Shown one piece after another: positions 21,238-31,860 of a stretch of 54,332 nucleotides of DNA. The DNA is from an uncultured Pelagibacteraceae bacterium (GTDB taxonomy: Bacteria > Pseudomonadota > Alphaproteobacteria > Pelagibacterales > Pelagibacteraceae). The notes beneath the pieces were generated by a model that worked only from the letters and a program-made list of their open reading frames with translations, was not told the DNA's origin and did not search any database. Each line of letters begins with the position of its first letter. Positions within the stretch are counted from its first letter, which is position 1. The position numbers were made by a program, and so were the translations under genes. The DNA lies in contig CACLPR010000006.1 in the NCBI GenBank assembly GCA_902608845.1, positions 1-54,332 of the forward strand. Direction: 5' to 3'.

Positions 21238-24084
21238 ATGTTACTCAAAGACTACTTTCCAAATTTACATAAAAAATATCATGAATTAAGTTTTAAAGGG
21301 ATAGCTTTCAATTCTAAAGAAGTTAAAAAGGGATTCATTTTTTTTGCATTTAAAGGAAACAATACTGATGGAAATTTATTTATAAAAGATGCTATTAAAA
21401 ATGGATCTGAAATTATAATCACTGACAAATTTAAAATTAATGGTTGGAAAAATAACGTTTTATTTTTAAATTATAAGAATCCTAGAAATTTACTTGCAAA
21501 ATTTAGCTCTAAAATATTTAACAAAAAACCAAATAACTTAATAGCTGTTACTGGTACAAATGGTAAATCATCGATAGCAAATTTTTATTTTCAAATTCTT
21601 ACTCTTAACAGAGTTAAAGTAGCATCAATTGGTACATTGGGGATTACTGGTTTAAAAGTAAAAAAAAATTTTTCTAATACTACTTTTGATACTATTCAAA
21701 TAAACAAAATTTTAAAAAAATTAAAAGAAAGAAGAATTGAAAATGTTATTTTGGAGGCTTCGAGTCATGGATTAAATCAAAATAGATTAGATGGGTTAGA
21801 ATTTGATATTGGTATATTTACTAACTTAACAAGGGATCATTTAGATTATCATAAAACTTATAAAAATTATTTAAATTCAAAATTAATATTATTTAAAAAA
21901 TTACTGAAAAAAAAGTCTTATGCTATTTATGATAACGAATTAAAAATCTCTTCTAATTTAAATAGAATTACTACATTAAATAAAATCAAAAAACTTACTT
22001 TAGGAAATACTAAATCTAGTTTTTCAATAATAGATCATCAATTTTTGAAAGATGAACAGAAAATAACTTTCATATTTAATAAAAAAAAATATTCTTTTTC
22101 AACAACATTAATTGGAAGAGTTCAAATAAAAAATTTACTAATGGCAATTATGGCAGCAATGAAAAGTAAAATTTCATTAGAAAAAATTATAAAAGTTGTA
22201 CCAAAAATAAAGTCAGTAAATGGAAGATTAGAGAAGTTAGGAAATCTTAATAATTATGGAATTGTTATTCTTGATTATGCCCATACACCAGATGCTTTAA
22301 AGACCTGCATTAAAAATGTTAAGGAACAATTTAAATTGAGAAAAATTAATTTAGTATTTGGATGTGGAGGTGAGCGAGATAAGTATAAAAGAAAAATAAT
22401 GGGAAATATTGCTGATAAATATTGTGATAAAATATATTTAACTGATGACAATCCAAGAAGTGAAGATCCGACAAAAATAAGAAGAGATATCAAGTCAAAT
22501 ATTTCAAAGAGTAAAGTATTAGAGATATCATCAAGAGAAAGTGCAATAAAATCAGCAATTATGGATATTAAGTCAAACGAAGTTGTTATCATTGCAGGAA
22601 AAGGGCATGAAGTTTACCAAGAATATGTCTATAAAAAATTCTTTTCAGATAAAAAATGTATTGAAAAATTTATTAGGATTAAAAATAGATCTTTAAATAG
22701 AAATTGGAAAACAAATATTATTTCAGAAATAACTAAAAAGAAAATAGAAAAAAATATTAATATTAATATGGCCTCAATTGACTCAAGAAAAACAAAAAAA
22801 AACAATATTTTCTTCGGCATAAAAGGAAAGAACTTTGATGGGAATAAATTTGTCAATGACGCTTTAAATAATGGAGCCTCAATTGCAATTAATCAAAATA
22901 AACCAGTCAATCAAATTAAAAATAAAATTTATGTAAAAAATTCTTTAAAAATTTTATCCAAAAGTGCTAAACTGGTAAGAATATCTTCTAATATTACATC
23001 TATTGCAATTACAGGATCTGCGGGTAAGACTTCTTTAAAAGAAATGTTGGGGCAAATGATAGGTAAATTATGTCAAACATCTTATTCAAAAAAATCTTTT
23101 AACAATAAATATGGCGTACCAATTTCTTTATTCAACATAAATAAGGAAGATAAAATTGGAATTTTTGAAGTTGGGATGGATAAAAAAGGTGAAATTGATT
23201 TTTTAACCAAAAAAATAGTGCCTAATATTGGTGTTATTACAAATATTTCTTATGCTCATATTAAAAATTTTAAAAATTTATGGGGTGTAGCTCAAGCCAA
23301 ATCCGAGATAATAAACAACATTTCTAAGGATGGATATATTATTTTAAATGCTGATGATAATTTTTTTAGTTTTTTTAAGTCTAAATCCATAAAAAAAAAA
23401 TTAAGAATAGTTACATTTGGGATTAAAAAAAAATCAGATTTAAGTCTGATTAATGTTAAAAAAGAGAAATCTTTATCTGTAATATATATTAATTTTAAAA
23501 AAAAAAAATTGAAATTTATTGTTAAAAAAAATTTAGAAAATTATACTTATAATATTTTGTCAACTCTTGCAGTAATATCTATATATTTTGATTTGGAAAA
23601 ACTAGATAAATTTTTCTTTTATGATTATCAATTTCCAGAAGGTAGAGGAGATTTAAACTCAGTAAAATTAAGTAAAAAAAAAATTAACCTAATTGATGAA
23701 AGTTATAATTCTAATCCTTTATCTCTTAAATTCGCATTGAATAAATTAAATAATTTAAATACAAAATCTAAAAGAAAATTAGTTCTATTAGGGGACATGC
23801 TGGAACTTGGTAAATATTCCAAAAAACTTCATTTAGAAGCCGCTCAATACATTAATGATACTAAAATCGATAGAGTATATGTTTATGGAAAGGAAGTTAT
23901 CGAAACATTTAACAAAATTAGACCACAAAAAAGAGGAAAAATATTAAATTCAAAAAAAGATATCTTAAATTTTATAAGAAATGATATTAAGGATGGTGAA
24001 TATCTAATGATAAAAGGTTCAAACTCAACTGGGTTAAATAAAATAAGCCAAAGCTTAAAAACAGGCAAATTGAATGCTTTTTAG
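21238..24084 (+). CDS. murE/murF: MurE-MurF fusion protein
   Basis: 948 aa single ORF. N-half: AVTGTNGKSSIANF, DYAHTPDAL, DNPRSEDP (MurE). C-half: SIDSRKTKKNNIFFGIKGKNFDG, AITGSAGKTSLKEML, DESYNSNPLSLKFAL (MurF). Confidence 0.94.
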   Translation: MLLKDYFPNLHKKYHELSFKGIAFNSKEVKKGFIFFAFKGNNTDGNLFIKDAIKNGSEIIITDKFKINGWKNNVLFLNYKNPRNLLAKFSSKIFNKKPNNLIAVTGTNGKSSIANFYFQILTLNRVKVASIGTLGITGLKVKKNFSNTTFDTIQINKILKKLKERRIENVILEASSHGLNQNRLDGLEFDIGIFTNLTRDHLDYHKTYKNYLNSKLILFKKLLKKKSYAIYDNELKISSNLNRITTLNKIKKLTLGNTKSSFSIIDHQFLKDEQKITFIFNKKKYSFSTTLIGRVQIKNLLMAIMAAMKSKISLEKIIKVVPKIKSVNGRLEKLGNLNNYGIVILDYAHTPDALKTCIKNVKEQFKLRKINLVFGCGGERDKYKRKIMGNIADKYCDKIYLTDDNPRSEDPTKIRRDIKSNISKSKVLEISSRESAIKSAIMDIKSNEVVIIAGKGHEVYQEYVYKKFFSDKKCIEKFIRIKNRSLNRNWKTNIISEITKKKIEKNININMASIDSRKTKKNNIFFGIKGKNFDGNKFVNDALNNGASIAINQNKPVNQIKNKIYVKNSLKILSKSAKLVRISSNITSIAITGSAGKTSLKEMLGQMIGKLCQTSYSKKSFNNKYGVPISLFNINKEDKIGIFEVGMDKKGEIDFLTKKIVPNIGVITNISYAHIKNFKNLWGVAQAKSEIINNISKDGYIILNADDNFFSFFKSKSIKKKLRIVTFGIKKKSDLSLINVKKEKSLSVIYINFKKKKLKFIVKKNLENYTYNILSTLAVISIYFDLEKLDKFFFYDYQFPEGRGDLNSVKLSKKKINLIDESYNSNPLSLKFALNKLNNLNTKSKRKLVLLGDMLELGKYSKKLHLEAAQYINDTKIDRVYVYGKEVIETFNKIRPQKRGKILNSKKDILNFIRNDIKDGEYLMIKGSNSTGLNKISQSLKTGKLNAF

Positions 24085-25159
24085 TCTATTTTCTAATTTA
24101 ATTGAGATCTTTAGTTTTTTAAACGTTTTTAAATATTTGACTGTAAGAACTGGTCTATCAATGTTTACATCAATGATAGTAGTTTTTTTGGTTGGGGGGC
24201 CACTTATTAATTATTTTTCTTCAAATCAAATTCATGACCCAATTAGAGAAGATGGACCTAGTGAACATATCATCAAAAAAATAGGAACTCCTACAATGGG
24301 AGGTCTAATGATTTTACTAGGTATTTTCTCAGGAGTTCTATTATGGGGTGATTTTTCAAATCCTTACAATTGGTTCTTACTTTATATAGCAGGATCTTTT
24401 GGATTACTTGGAGGCTATGATGACTATCAAAAAATAAAGAAAAATAATTCAAACGGCATAAGTTCTAAATTAAAGATTATAATACAAATAATATTAGCTT
24501 TAGGTGGAATTTTAATTCTCTATTTTTATAGTGGATCTGACCAAATTGAAAACTTGTATTTTCCATTTTTTAAAAATTTAATAATTAATTTAGGTTGGTT
24601 TTTTATTCCATTTTATCTATTTGTTATCATAGGGTCATCTAATGCAGTAAATTTGACTGATGGACTTGATGGTTTAGCTACCGTACCTGTAATATTAGTT
24701 GCAGCTTGTTTTGCATTTATTAGTTATGTAACAGGAAATGTTGTTTTTTCAGAATATTTACAAATTACATATATTGAAGGAGTAGGAGAAGCATCTATTT
24801 TCTGCGGATCAATAATAGGATCTTGTCTAGGTTTCTTATGGTTTAATGCTCCACCAGCTAAAATATTTATGGGTGATACAGGATCCTTAGCCTTAGGAGG
24901 ATCATTAGGAGCAGTTGGTATTATTACCAAACATGAAATTGTTTTAGCAATTACAGGTGGATTATTTGTTTTAGAGGCAGTCTCTGTAATTGTGCAAGTG
25001 ATATCATTCAAACTAACTGGAAAAAGAATATTTAAAATGGCCCCAATCCATCATCATTTTGAAAAAAAAGGCTGGCCAGAATCGACTGTAGTTATAAGAT
25101 TTTGGATAATATCAATTATTTTAGCAATGATAGGATTAGCAACATTAAAACTAAGATAA
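24074..25159 (+). CDS. mraY: Phospho-N-acetylmuramoyl-pentapeptide transferase
   Basis: PTMGGLMIL, NLTDGLDGLA, MAPIHHHFEKKGWPE. Confidence 0.97.
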   Translation: MLFSLFSNLIEIFSFLNVFKYLTVRTGLSMFTSMIVVFLVGGPLINYFSSNQIHDPIREDGPSEHIIKKIGTPTMGGLMILLGIFSGVLLWGDFSNPYNWFLLYIAGSFGLLGGYDDYQKIKKNNSNGISSKLKIIIQIILALGGILILYFYSGSDQIENLYFPFFKNLIINLGWFFIPFYLFVIIGSSNAVNLTDGLDGLATVPVILVAACFAFISYVTGNVVFSEYLQITYIEGVGEASIFCGSIIGSCLGFLWFNAPPAKIFMGDTGSLALGGSLGAVGIITKHEIVLAITGGLFVLEAVSVIVQVISFKLTGKRIFKMAPIHHHFEKKGWPESTVVIRFWIISIILAMIGLATLKLR

Positions 25160-26457
25160 TGAATGATAGACAAGTATTTTTTAAAAATAAGAAATTTTTA
25201 ATATATGGTTTTGGTAAATCTGGAATATCTTGTTTTAATTTTCTAAAGAAAAACAATACCTGTAAAATATTTGATGATAATAAAAAAAATATCCCTTTTA
25301 AACTAAGAAAAGAATTAATAAATATAAATAAATTATCATTTATTAGTTTTGATTATATTGTCTTAAGTCCAGGTATTGATATCAAAAAATGTAAAATTTC
25401 TAATTATTTAAAAAAAAATAGGCCTAAAATTATTTCTGAGCTTGATATATTTGAAATTAGTTTTCCAAAAATAAATAAAATCACGATTACAGGAACAAAT
25501 GGTAAATCTACTACTTCAAAACTGCTCTACGAGGTTCTGAAAAATAATAAGATGGATGTAAGATTAACTGGAAATATCGGATATCCAGTATTAATGGAAA
25601 AAAAAATTAAAAAAAATACAATTTTTGTGATTGAGGCATCCTCTTATCAACTTGATTATAGTAAATATTTTAGGTCAAAGTATTCAGTGATACTTAATTT
25701 AAATCCAGACCATCTAGAAAGGCATGGTACTTTTAAAAATTATGCAGAGGCCAAATTTAAGATTTTTAAATCACAAGGTAAAAATGATTATGCTTTTTTA
25801 GATAAAGAAAATAAATTTCTAATTCAATTAATTAAAAAACATAGATTAAAATCAAAGATTATAAAGATAAATTATTTAAAATATAAAAAATATTTAAAAC
25901 AAATAGATAACATTTACTTTAATAATTCTAGCAATAAAAAAAATCTTAGTTATGTTTTAGCAATCGCTAAGATATTAAATATAAATATAAAAAAAGTTAT
26001 AAATACTGCGAACAATTTTAAAGGATTAAATTATAGGCAACAAATAATTCATAAATCAAAAAAGTTATTAATTATAAATGACTCAAAATCAACCAGTTTT
26101 TCGTCAACAGTTCCATTACTTGAATCATACGAAAATATTTATTGGATATTGGGAGGTCAGGCTAAAAAGGGAGATAAGTTCAAATTAAAAAGAAAATACT
26201 TTTCAAATATCAAAGCATATGTTTATGGCAAAGGTAGAAATTTTTTAATTAATTCATTAAAAAATAAAATTTTTTATAAAAGTTCATTTACCCTTAAAGA
26301 AGCCATTAGAAGTTTAAATAATAACATTAAAAATAACAAGCAAAACAAAGTAATTCTTTTTAGTCCTTGCGCTGCTTCTTTTGATCAATTTAAGAATTTT
26401 GAGGAAAGAGGAAAATTTTTTAATAAAAGTATTCAATACATATTTAAACAAAAATAA
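25159..26457 (+). CDS. murD: UDP-N-acetylmuramoylalanine-D-glutamate ligase
   Basis: ITGTNGKSTTSKLL, EASSYQLDY, NLNPDHLERHG. Start set to ATG 25159 (TAATG overlap with the mraY stop). Confidence 0.94.
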   Translation: MNDRQVFFKNKKFLIYGFGKSGISCFNFLKKNNTCKIFDDNKKNIPFKLRKELININKLSFISFDYIVLSPGIDIKKCKISNYLKKNRPKIISELDIFEISFPKINKITITGTNGKSTTSKLLYEVLKNNKMDVRLTGNIGYPVLMEKKIKKNTIFVIEASSYQLDYSKYFRSKYSVILNLNPDHLERHGTFKNYAEAKFKIFKSQGKNDYAFLDKENKFLIQLIKKHRLKSKIIKINYLKYKKYLKQIDNIYFNNSSNKKNLSYVLAIAKILNINIKKVINTANNFKGLNYRQQIIHKSKKLLIINDSKSTSFSSTVPLLESYENIYWILGGQAKKGDKFKLKRKYFSNIKAYVYGKGRNFLINSLKNKIFYKSSFTLKEAIRSLNNNIKNNKQNKVILFSPCAASFDQFKNFEERGKFFNKSIQYIFKQK

Positions 26458-26460
26458 AAC

Positions 26461-27570
26461 ATGAACAAATATTATGATAGTTTTTATGATTGGTGGAAAA
26501 ACATAGATAAAATTCTACTGTTTTTAATTTTAGGTTTATTTTTACTTGGTCTTTTTTTTTCTTTAGTTTCAACATCTTTAATAGCTTCTGATAAATTAGA
26601 TACAAAATCCTATTATTTTTTTTTCAAACACTCTGCCTATATAATTTTAGCTATTTTGATCTTAATTGTGTTTTCGTTTTTAAATCAAAAAATTTTAACA
26701 AAATTTTCTTTAATTTTATTCTTGATCGCATTTTTTAGTTTAATGCTAGTTCCTTTTCTTGGTATTGAAGTAAAAGGCTCAAAAAGATGGCTTGATTTGA
26801 TCTTTTTACCAAGATTTCAGCCTGTTGAGATAATTAAGCCTTTTTTTATTGTTACCTTATCTTTAATGCTAACTATTCAAAATAAACGATTATATTTTAA
26901 ATATTTCCTAAGCGCTTTATTAATTTTTCCAATATTAATGTTACTTGTTTATCAACCGGATATTGGACAAACACTTTTAATATCAATGATATGGTTAGCT
27001 TTAATTTTTGTTTCAGGCATTAATATATTTGTTTTTTTTATGTTCTTTTTTTTGGTTGGATCAGTTGTAAGTTACTTAGTTATGTTTGTTTCTAAATTTG
27101 AATACATAAAAATTAGACTTTTTGCTTTTTTAGATTCAAACTCGAGTAATAATTATCAAGCTGAAAAGGCAAGTGATGCTATTATAAATGGTGGATTTTT
27201 TGGCAAGGGAATTGGAGAAGGTACACTGAATTCTAGAGTTCCTGAAGCCCATACTGATTACATAGTTTCAGTTATTGCTGAAGAATTTGGTGCAATAATA
27301 GTTATTGGAATATTACTTTTGTACCTTATTTTATCGTATAAAATAATTCAAAAAATCAAAATATTAAATGAAGACTTATTGAAACTAATTTTGATTGGAT
27401 GTGTCTCTTTGATTTTATTACAAACCTTTATACATGTGGGTGTTAACATTAGATTGTTGCCAACTACAGGCATGACATTGCCATTTTTGAGCTACGGTGG
27501 TTCCTCAATTGTTAGTACTGCAATTGTGTCGGGAATAATCCTAAATTTAACCAAAAGAAAAATAGACTAA
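26461..27570 (+). CDS. ftsW: Peptidoglycan polymerase FtsW (SEDS family)
   Basis: GSKRWLDLIFLPRFQPVEIIKPFFIV, LPTTGMTLPFLSYGGSS. Confidence 0.95.
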   Translation: MNKYYDSFYDWWKNIDKILLFLILGLFLLGLFFSLVSTSLIASDKLDTKSYYFFFKHSAYIILAILILIVFSFLNQKILTKFSLILFLIAFFSLMLVPFLGIEVKGSKRWLDLIFLPRFQPVEIIKPFFIVTLSLMLTIQNKRLYFKYFLSALLIFPILMLLVYQPDIGQTLLISMIWLALIFVSGINIFVFFMFFFLVGSVVSYLVMFVSKFEYIKIRLFAFLDSNSSNNYQAEKASDAIINGGFFGKGIGEGTLNSRVPEAHTDYIVSVIAEEFGAIIVIGILLLYLILSYKIIQKIKILNEDLLKLILIGCVSLILLQTFIHVGVNIRLLPTTGMTLPFLSYGGSSIVSTAIVSGIILNLTKRKID

Positions 27571-27574
27571 ATCT

Positions 27575-28651
27575 ATGAAAAAAATACTTATTGTAACTGG
27601 TGGATCAGGTGGTCACGTAATTCCATCTTTAAGTATGTATGATATTTTAAAAGAAAATTTTGAGGTACAAATTGCAACAGATTTAAGAGGATCAAAATAT
27701 ATTAATAATAATGATTACAATTTTTCGCTAATAGATGTGCCAAATTTATTTTCAAATTTATTATTACTTCCATATAATTTAATAAAATTTTGTATTTCAA
27801 TACTAAAATCTTATAAATATTTAAAATTAAATAATTTTAATACTTTAATTAGTACTGGTGGATATATGTCATTACCGTTGTGTTTAGCATCAAATTTATT
27901 GAATATAAAAACTTATATTTTTGAACCAAACTCAGTTATAGGTAGAGCAAATAAGTTAACACTAAGTTTTGCAAAAAAAGTTATTTGTTATGATAAAAAT
28001 TTAAAAGGTATTTCTAACAAATTCTTAAGTAAGGTTTACCCAATCAATCCATTACTTAGAAAAGAAATCTATAAATATAAAAGAAATGAAAAAACAATTT
28101 TAGATAAACAAAAAAAAATACTAATAATTGGAGGAAGCCAGGGTGCAAAATTTTTCGATGAATTTATTTCCAAAACAATTTTAAAACTCTCAAAAACACA
28201 GAATATTCGTGTTTTGCAGCAAGTAATTGATCTAAAATCAAAAAAATCTATAAAAGATTTGTATCAAAAAAACTCTATAGAGCATGAATTATTTGACTTT
28301 GATGATAAATTATTAATTAAAGCTGTAAATTATGATTTAGCTATAACACGATCTGGTGCATCTGCAATTTCAGAATTAGCTTATTTATATATTCCATTTG
28401 TGGCAATTCCATTTCCGTATGCTAAGGATAATCATCAGTATTACAATGCACAATTCTATGAAAAAAATAAATGTTGTTGGTTAATTACGCAAAAAGATAT
28501 TAATGAAAATAACTTCATAAATTTGATGAATAATATTTTTGAAAATAAAAATGAATATTTTTCTAAAAAAAAAAAATTGATAGAACTAACTAAAGAGAAT
28601 ACCTGGGAAATAAATAAACTTAAAATGATTAAACTTGTAAATGAAAATTGA
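27575..28651 (+). CDS. murG: UDP-GlcNAc:lipid I N-acetylglucosaminyltransferase
   Basis: ILIVTGGSGGHVIPSLSM, GGSQGAKFFDE, RSGASAISELAYLYIPFVAIPFPYAKDNHQYYNA. Confidence 0.94.
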   Translation: MKKILIVTGGSGGHVIPSLSMYDILKENFEVQIATDLRGSKYINNNDYNFSLIDVPNLFSNLLLLPYNLIKFCISILKSYKYLKLNNFNTLISTGGYMSLPLCLASNLLNIKTYIFEPNSVIGRANKLTLSFAKKVICYDKNLKGISNKFLSKVYPINPLLRKEIYKYKRNEKTILDKQKKILIIGGSQGAKFFDEFISKTILKLSKTQNIRVLQQVIDLKSKKSIKDLYQKNSIEHELFDFDDKLLIKAVNYDLAITRSGASAISELAYLYIPFVAIPFPYAKDNHQYYNAQFYEKNKCCWLITQKDINENNFINLMNNIFENKNEYFSKKKKLIELTKENTWEINKLKMIKLVNEN

Positions 28652-30032
28652 TTTAGGAAAAAACGAACTTATTCATTTTGTTGGTATTGGAGGAATAGGG
28701 ATGAGTGGTTTAGCTTTAATTATGAACGGATTGGGATACAAAGTTCAAGGTAGCGATATTACCTATAATCGAAATATTGAAAGATTAAGCGAAAAAAAAA
28801 TAAAAGTATTCATTAAACATAAAAAAGAAAATATAAAAAAAACTTCTATGTTAGTGATTTCTTCAGCAATTAAAAAAAGCAACCCTGAGGTTGTAGAGGC
28901 AATTAAAAAGGATTTACCAATTTATACAAGAGGAGATATGTTAGGTCATATTGTTTCGTTTATGAGAAATGTTGTTGTAACTGGTTCACATGGAAAAACA
29001 ACAACAACATCGTTGGTATCAAGTATTTTTACATCAGGCAATTTAGATCCAACTATTATTAATGGTGGTGTATTAAATTCTTTTGGTAATTCTGCAAAAT
29101 TAGGTAAAAGCAACTGGTGTGTAACTGAGTCTGACGAGTCAGATGGAAGCTTTTTAAAAATTCCCTTTACATATTCTATCGCAACAAATTTAGATTCTGA
29201 ACATTTAGATTTTTATAAAAATTTAAATAATCTAAAAAAATGTTTTATAAAATTTATAGAAAAAATACCATCTGTAGGTAAGGGTTTTGTATGTAATGAC
29301 GATAAAAATCTTAAAAATATTATAAGAAAAACAAAAAATAAGAATTTTTATACATACGGTAAAGATAAAAAGTCAAATTTCCAAATAGTAAATATAAAAC
29401 AAACTTCTCATTTTTCTAGTTTTGATATTAAAATAAACATACCAAGCAAAAAAAAAATTATTAAAGGAATTAAGCTTCCAATGATTGGAATTCATAACAT
29501 TCGTAATGCAACAGCCGCAATTTCTTTAGCATTTACAATAGGATTACCTGAAAAGTGCATCAAAGCTGGACTACACAATTTTAAAGGTGTGCAGAGAAGG
29601 TTTTCTCATTTATTTGATCACAATAAGATAAGTTTTTATGATGATTATGCCCATCATCCAACAGAAATAAGTTCAGTTTTAAGTGGAGTTGAAAAAGTTT
29701 ACAAAAATATGGAAATTGTTTGTGTTTTTCAGCCGCATAGAATTTCAAGAGTAATAAGACTGAAAAAAGAGTTTTCAAAATGTTTTAAAAAGGCAGATAC
29801 AGTTTTATTGTGTCCCATTTATACAGCTAATGAAAAACTTAGAATTAATTTTACATATCATTCCTTCGCAAAATTAATAATTAAAAATTCTAATGTCAGG
29901 TTAATTCAAGTTGAAGATGAATTACAATTACAAAAGTTTATAAAACAGAATGTATTTGGTAAAAAAATTTATATAGGCATGGGTGCAGGATCTATATCAA
30001 ATTGGATGAAGAATTTAAAAAATATTTTTTAA
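28641..30032 (+). CDS. murC: UDP-N-acetylmuramate-L-alanine ligase
   Basis: IHFVGIGGIGMSGLALIM, VTGSHGKTTTTSLV, YDDYAHHPTEI. Confidence 0.96.
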   Translation: MKIDLGKNELIHFVGIGGIGMSGLALIMNGLGYKVQGSDITYNRNIERLSEKKIKVFIKHKKENIKKTSMLVISSAIKKSNPEVVEAIKKDLPIYTRGDMLGHIVSFMRNVVVTGSHGKTTTTSLVSSIFTSGNLDPTIINGGVLNSFGNSAKLGKSNWCVTESDESDGSFLKIPFTYSIATNLDSEHLDFYKNLNNLKKCFIKFIEKIPSVGKGFVCNDDKNLKNIIRKTKNKNFYTYGKDKKSNFQIVNIKQTSHFSSFDIKINIPSKKKIIKGIKLPMIGIHNIRNATAAISLAFTIGLPEKCIKAGLHNFKGVQRRFSHLFDHNKISFYDDYAHHPTEISSVLSGVEKVYKNMEIVCVFQPHRISRVIRLKKEFSKCFKKADTVLLCPIYTANEKLRINFTYHSFAKLIIKNSNVRLIQVEDELQLQKFIKQNVFGKKIYIGMGAGSISNWMKNLKNIF

Positions 30033-30940
30033 TGGAAACTGATGACATAAAAAAATTGGCATTATCAATAGATGGAGATATTTTTTTCAATCAAAGTATA
30101 AAGAATCTTAATTGGTTTAATATTGGAGGAAAAACTGAAATTTTTTTTAAACCAAACTCTTTAAAAAGCTTAATAGAATATCTAAAACTATATGCTTTAC
30201 GTGGTAAAATATTTATTTTAGGAAAAGGTTCAAATGTATTATTTGATGATGATATATACAAAGGGACTATAATTAAGTTAGGAAAAAGTTTTTCAAACAT
30301 TACTTTACTTGATAAAGAAACAATCATAGCTGGAGCAGCAGTATCACAAAAAAAAGTTTCAGAATTTGCAAAAGATCGTAATATCTCTGGGTTAGAATTT
30401 ATGTCATGCATTCCAGGGTCGATAGGAGGTGGCATTAGGATGAATTCTGGATGTTTTAAAAAAGAATTTAAAGATGTCCTTATTTCTATCCAGCTGATAG
30501 ATTTTAAAGGTGTTGTAAGAAGTATACCTACAAATAAAATTAATTTTAATTATCGGTCAATAGAATTGCCAAAAGATTTAATTTTTTTAAGTGCAACTTT
30601 CAAAGGTAAAGAAAAAAAAAGAGAAGAAATATATAATTATATGAATAAGTTAAATGCAATTAAAAATATGGCCCAACCAACAAAAATTAAAACAAGTGGC
30701 AGTACTTTTAAAAATCCCATTGACCAAACAGATAAAAAAGTTTGGGAGTTAATTAGATTAAGTGTACCCACTGAAACACACTATGGGGATGCAGTAATCT
30801 CAGAAAAACATGCTAATTTTTTTGTGAACAAAAAAAATGCAAAATCTGTAGATATGAAGTCATTAATTAAATTTGTCAAAAAAAAAGTTAAAGATAAAAC
30901 TGGAGTTAAATTAGAATTAGAAATTGTGTTGGTTGAATAG
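30032..30940 (+). CDS. murB: UDP-N-acetylenolpyruvoylglucosamine reductase
   Basis: LGKGSNVLFDD, SCIPGSIGGGIRMNSGCF, SGSTFKNP. Start set to ATG 30032. Confidence 0.94.
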   Translation: METDDIKKLALSIDGDIFFNQSIKNLNWFNIGGKTEIFFKPNSLKSLIEYLKLYALRGKIFILGKGSNVLFDDDIYKGTIIKLGKSFSNITLLDKETIIAGAAVSQKKVSEFAKDRNISGLEFMSCIPGSIGGGIRMNSGCFKKEFKDVLISIQLIDFKGVVRSIPTNKINFNYRSIELPKDLIFLSATFKGKEKKREEIYNYMNKLNAIKNMAQPTKIKTSGSTFKNPIDQTDKKVWELIRLSVPTETHYGDAVISEKHANFFVNKKNAKSVDMKSLIKFVKKKVKDKTGVKLELEIVLVE

Positions 30941-31860
30941 TGGATAAGATTTTAATATTAGCTGGAGGGTATTCCAACGAAAGAGAGATTAGTTTAATAA
31001 CAGCTAGAAGTGTTACTAGAGAGTTAAAAAAGAAAAAGAAATACAAGCTTTTAACAATTGAGCCGAACGGGTATTTCATAAAAAAACTAAAAAAATTTAG
31101 GCCAAAATTGGTTTTAAATCTTTTACATGGTAGATATGGCGAAGATGGTTATATCCAGTCTATCCTTGAGTCAGAAAAAGTAAAATATACGCATTCTGGT
31201 GTTTTATCCTCGTCTTTAGCAATTGATAAGGAAATATCAAAAAAAATATTTAATAAGAATAAAATTCTCACTCCTCCCTATTTCAAATTTATTTTTAAAA
31301 AAAATACCAATTATAAAAATATTACTAAAAAAATTGAAAAAAAACTTAAATTCCCTGTAGTTCTTAAGCCTATCAACGAAGGCTCTAGTGTAGGAGTATA
31401 TATAACTAACAAAAAAAATTTTATTTATAATTTATTAAAGCTAGAAAAGTTTAAAGAAATATTAATTGAGAAATATATTCCTGGAAGAGAAATTCAAGCA
31501 GCCATTTTAGGGAATAGGAAATTGGGTATAATAGAGTTAAAACCTAAAAGAAAATTTTATGATTATAAAGCAAAGTACAGCGCAAGTGCTAAAACTGAGC
31601 ATATAATTCCAGTTGATATAACCCATAAAAATTATAATAAAATAAATTCATTAGCTATGAAAGCACACAAGCTTTTAAAGTGTAGAGGTGTATCGAGATC
31701 AGATTTTAGATTTTATAAAAATAAATTTTATTTATTAGAACTAAATACTCAGCCTGGTATGACTTCCCTGTCTTTAGTACCAGAAATTGCAAATTATAAT
31801 AATATTAGCTTTATACAACTTATAGAAGAAATAATGAAAGATGCCTCAACAAACAAATAA
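30940..31860 (+). CDS. ddl: D-alanine-D-alanine ligase
   Basis: ILAGGYSNEREISLITARSV, HGRYGEDGYIQSILE, LKPINEGSSVGVYI, ELNTQPGMTSLSLVPEIA. GTG start. Confidence 0.96.
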   Translation: MDKILILAGGYSNEREISLITARSVTRELKKKKKYKLLTIEPNGYFIKKLKKFRPKLVLNLLHGRYGEDGYIQSILESEKVKYTHSGVLSSSLAIDKEISKKIFNKNKILTPPYFKFIFKKNTNYKNITKKIEKKLKFPVVLKPINEGSSVGVYITNKKNFIYNLLKLEKFKEILIEKYIPGREIQAAILGNRKLGIIELKPKRKFYDYKAKYSASAKTEHIIPVDITHKNYNKINSLAMKAHKLLKCRGVSRSDFRFYKNKFYLLELNTQPGMTSLSLVPEIANYNNISFIQLIEEIMKDASTNK

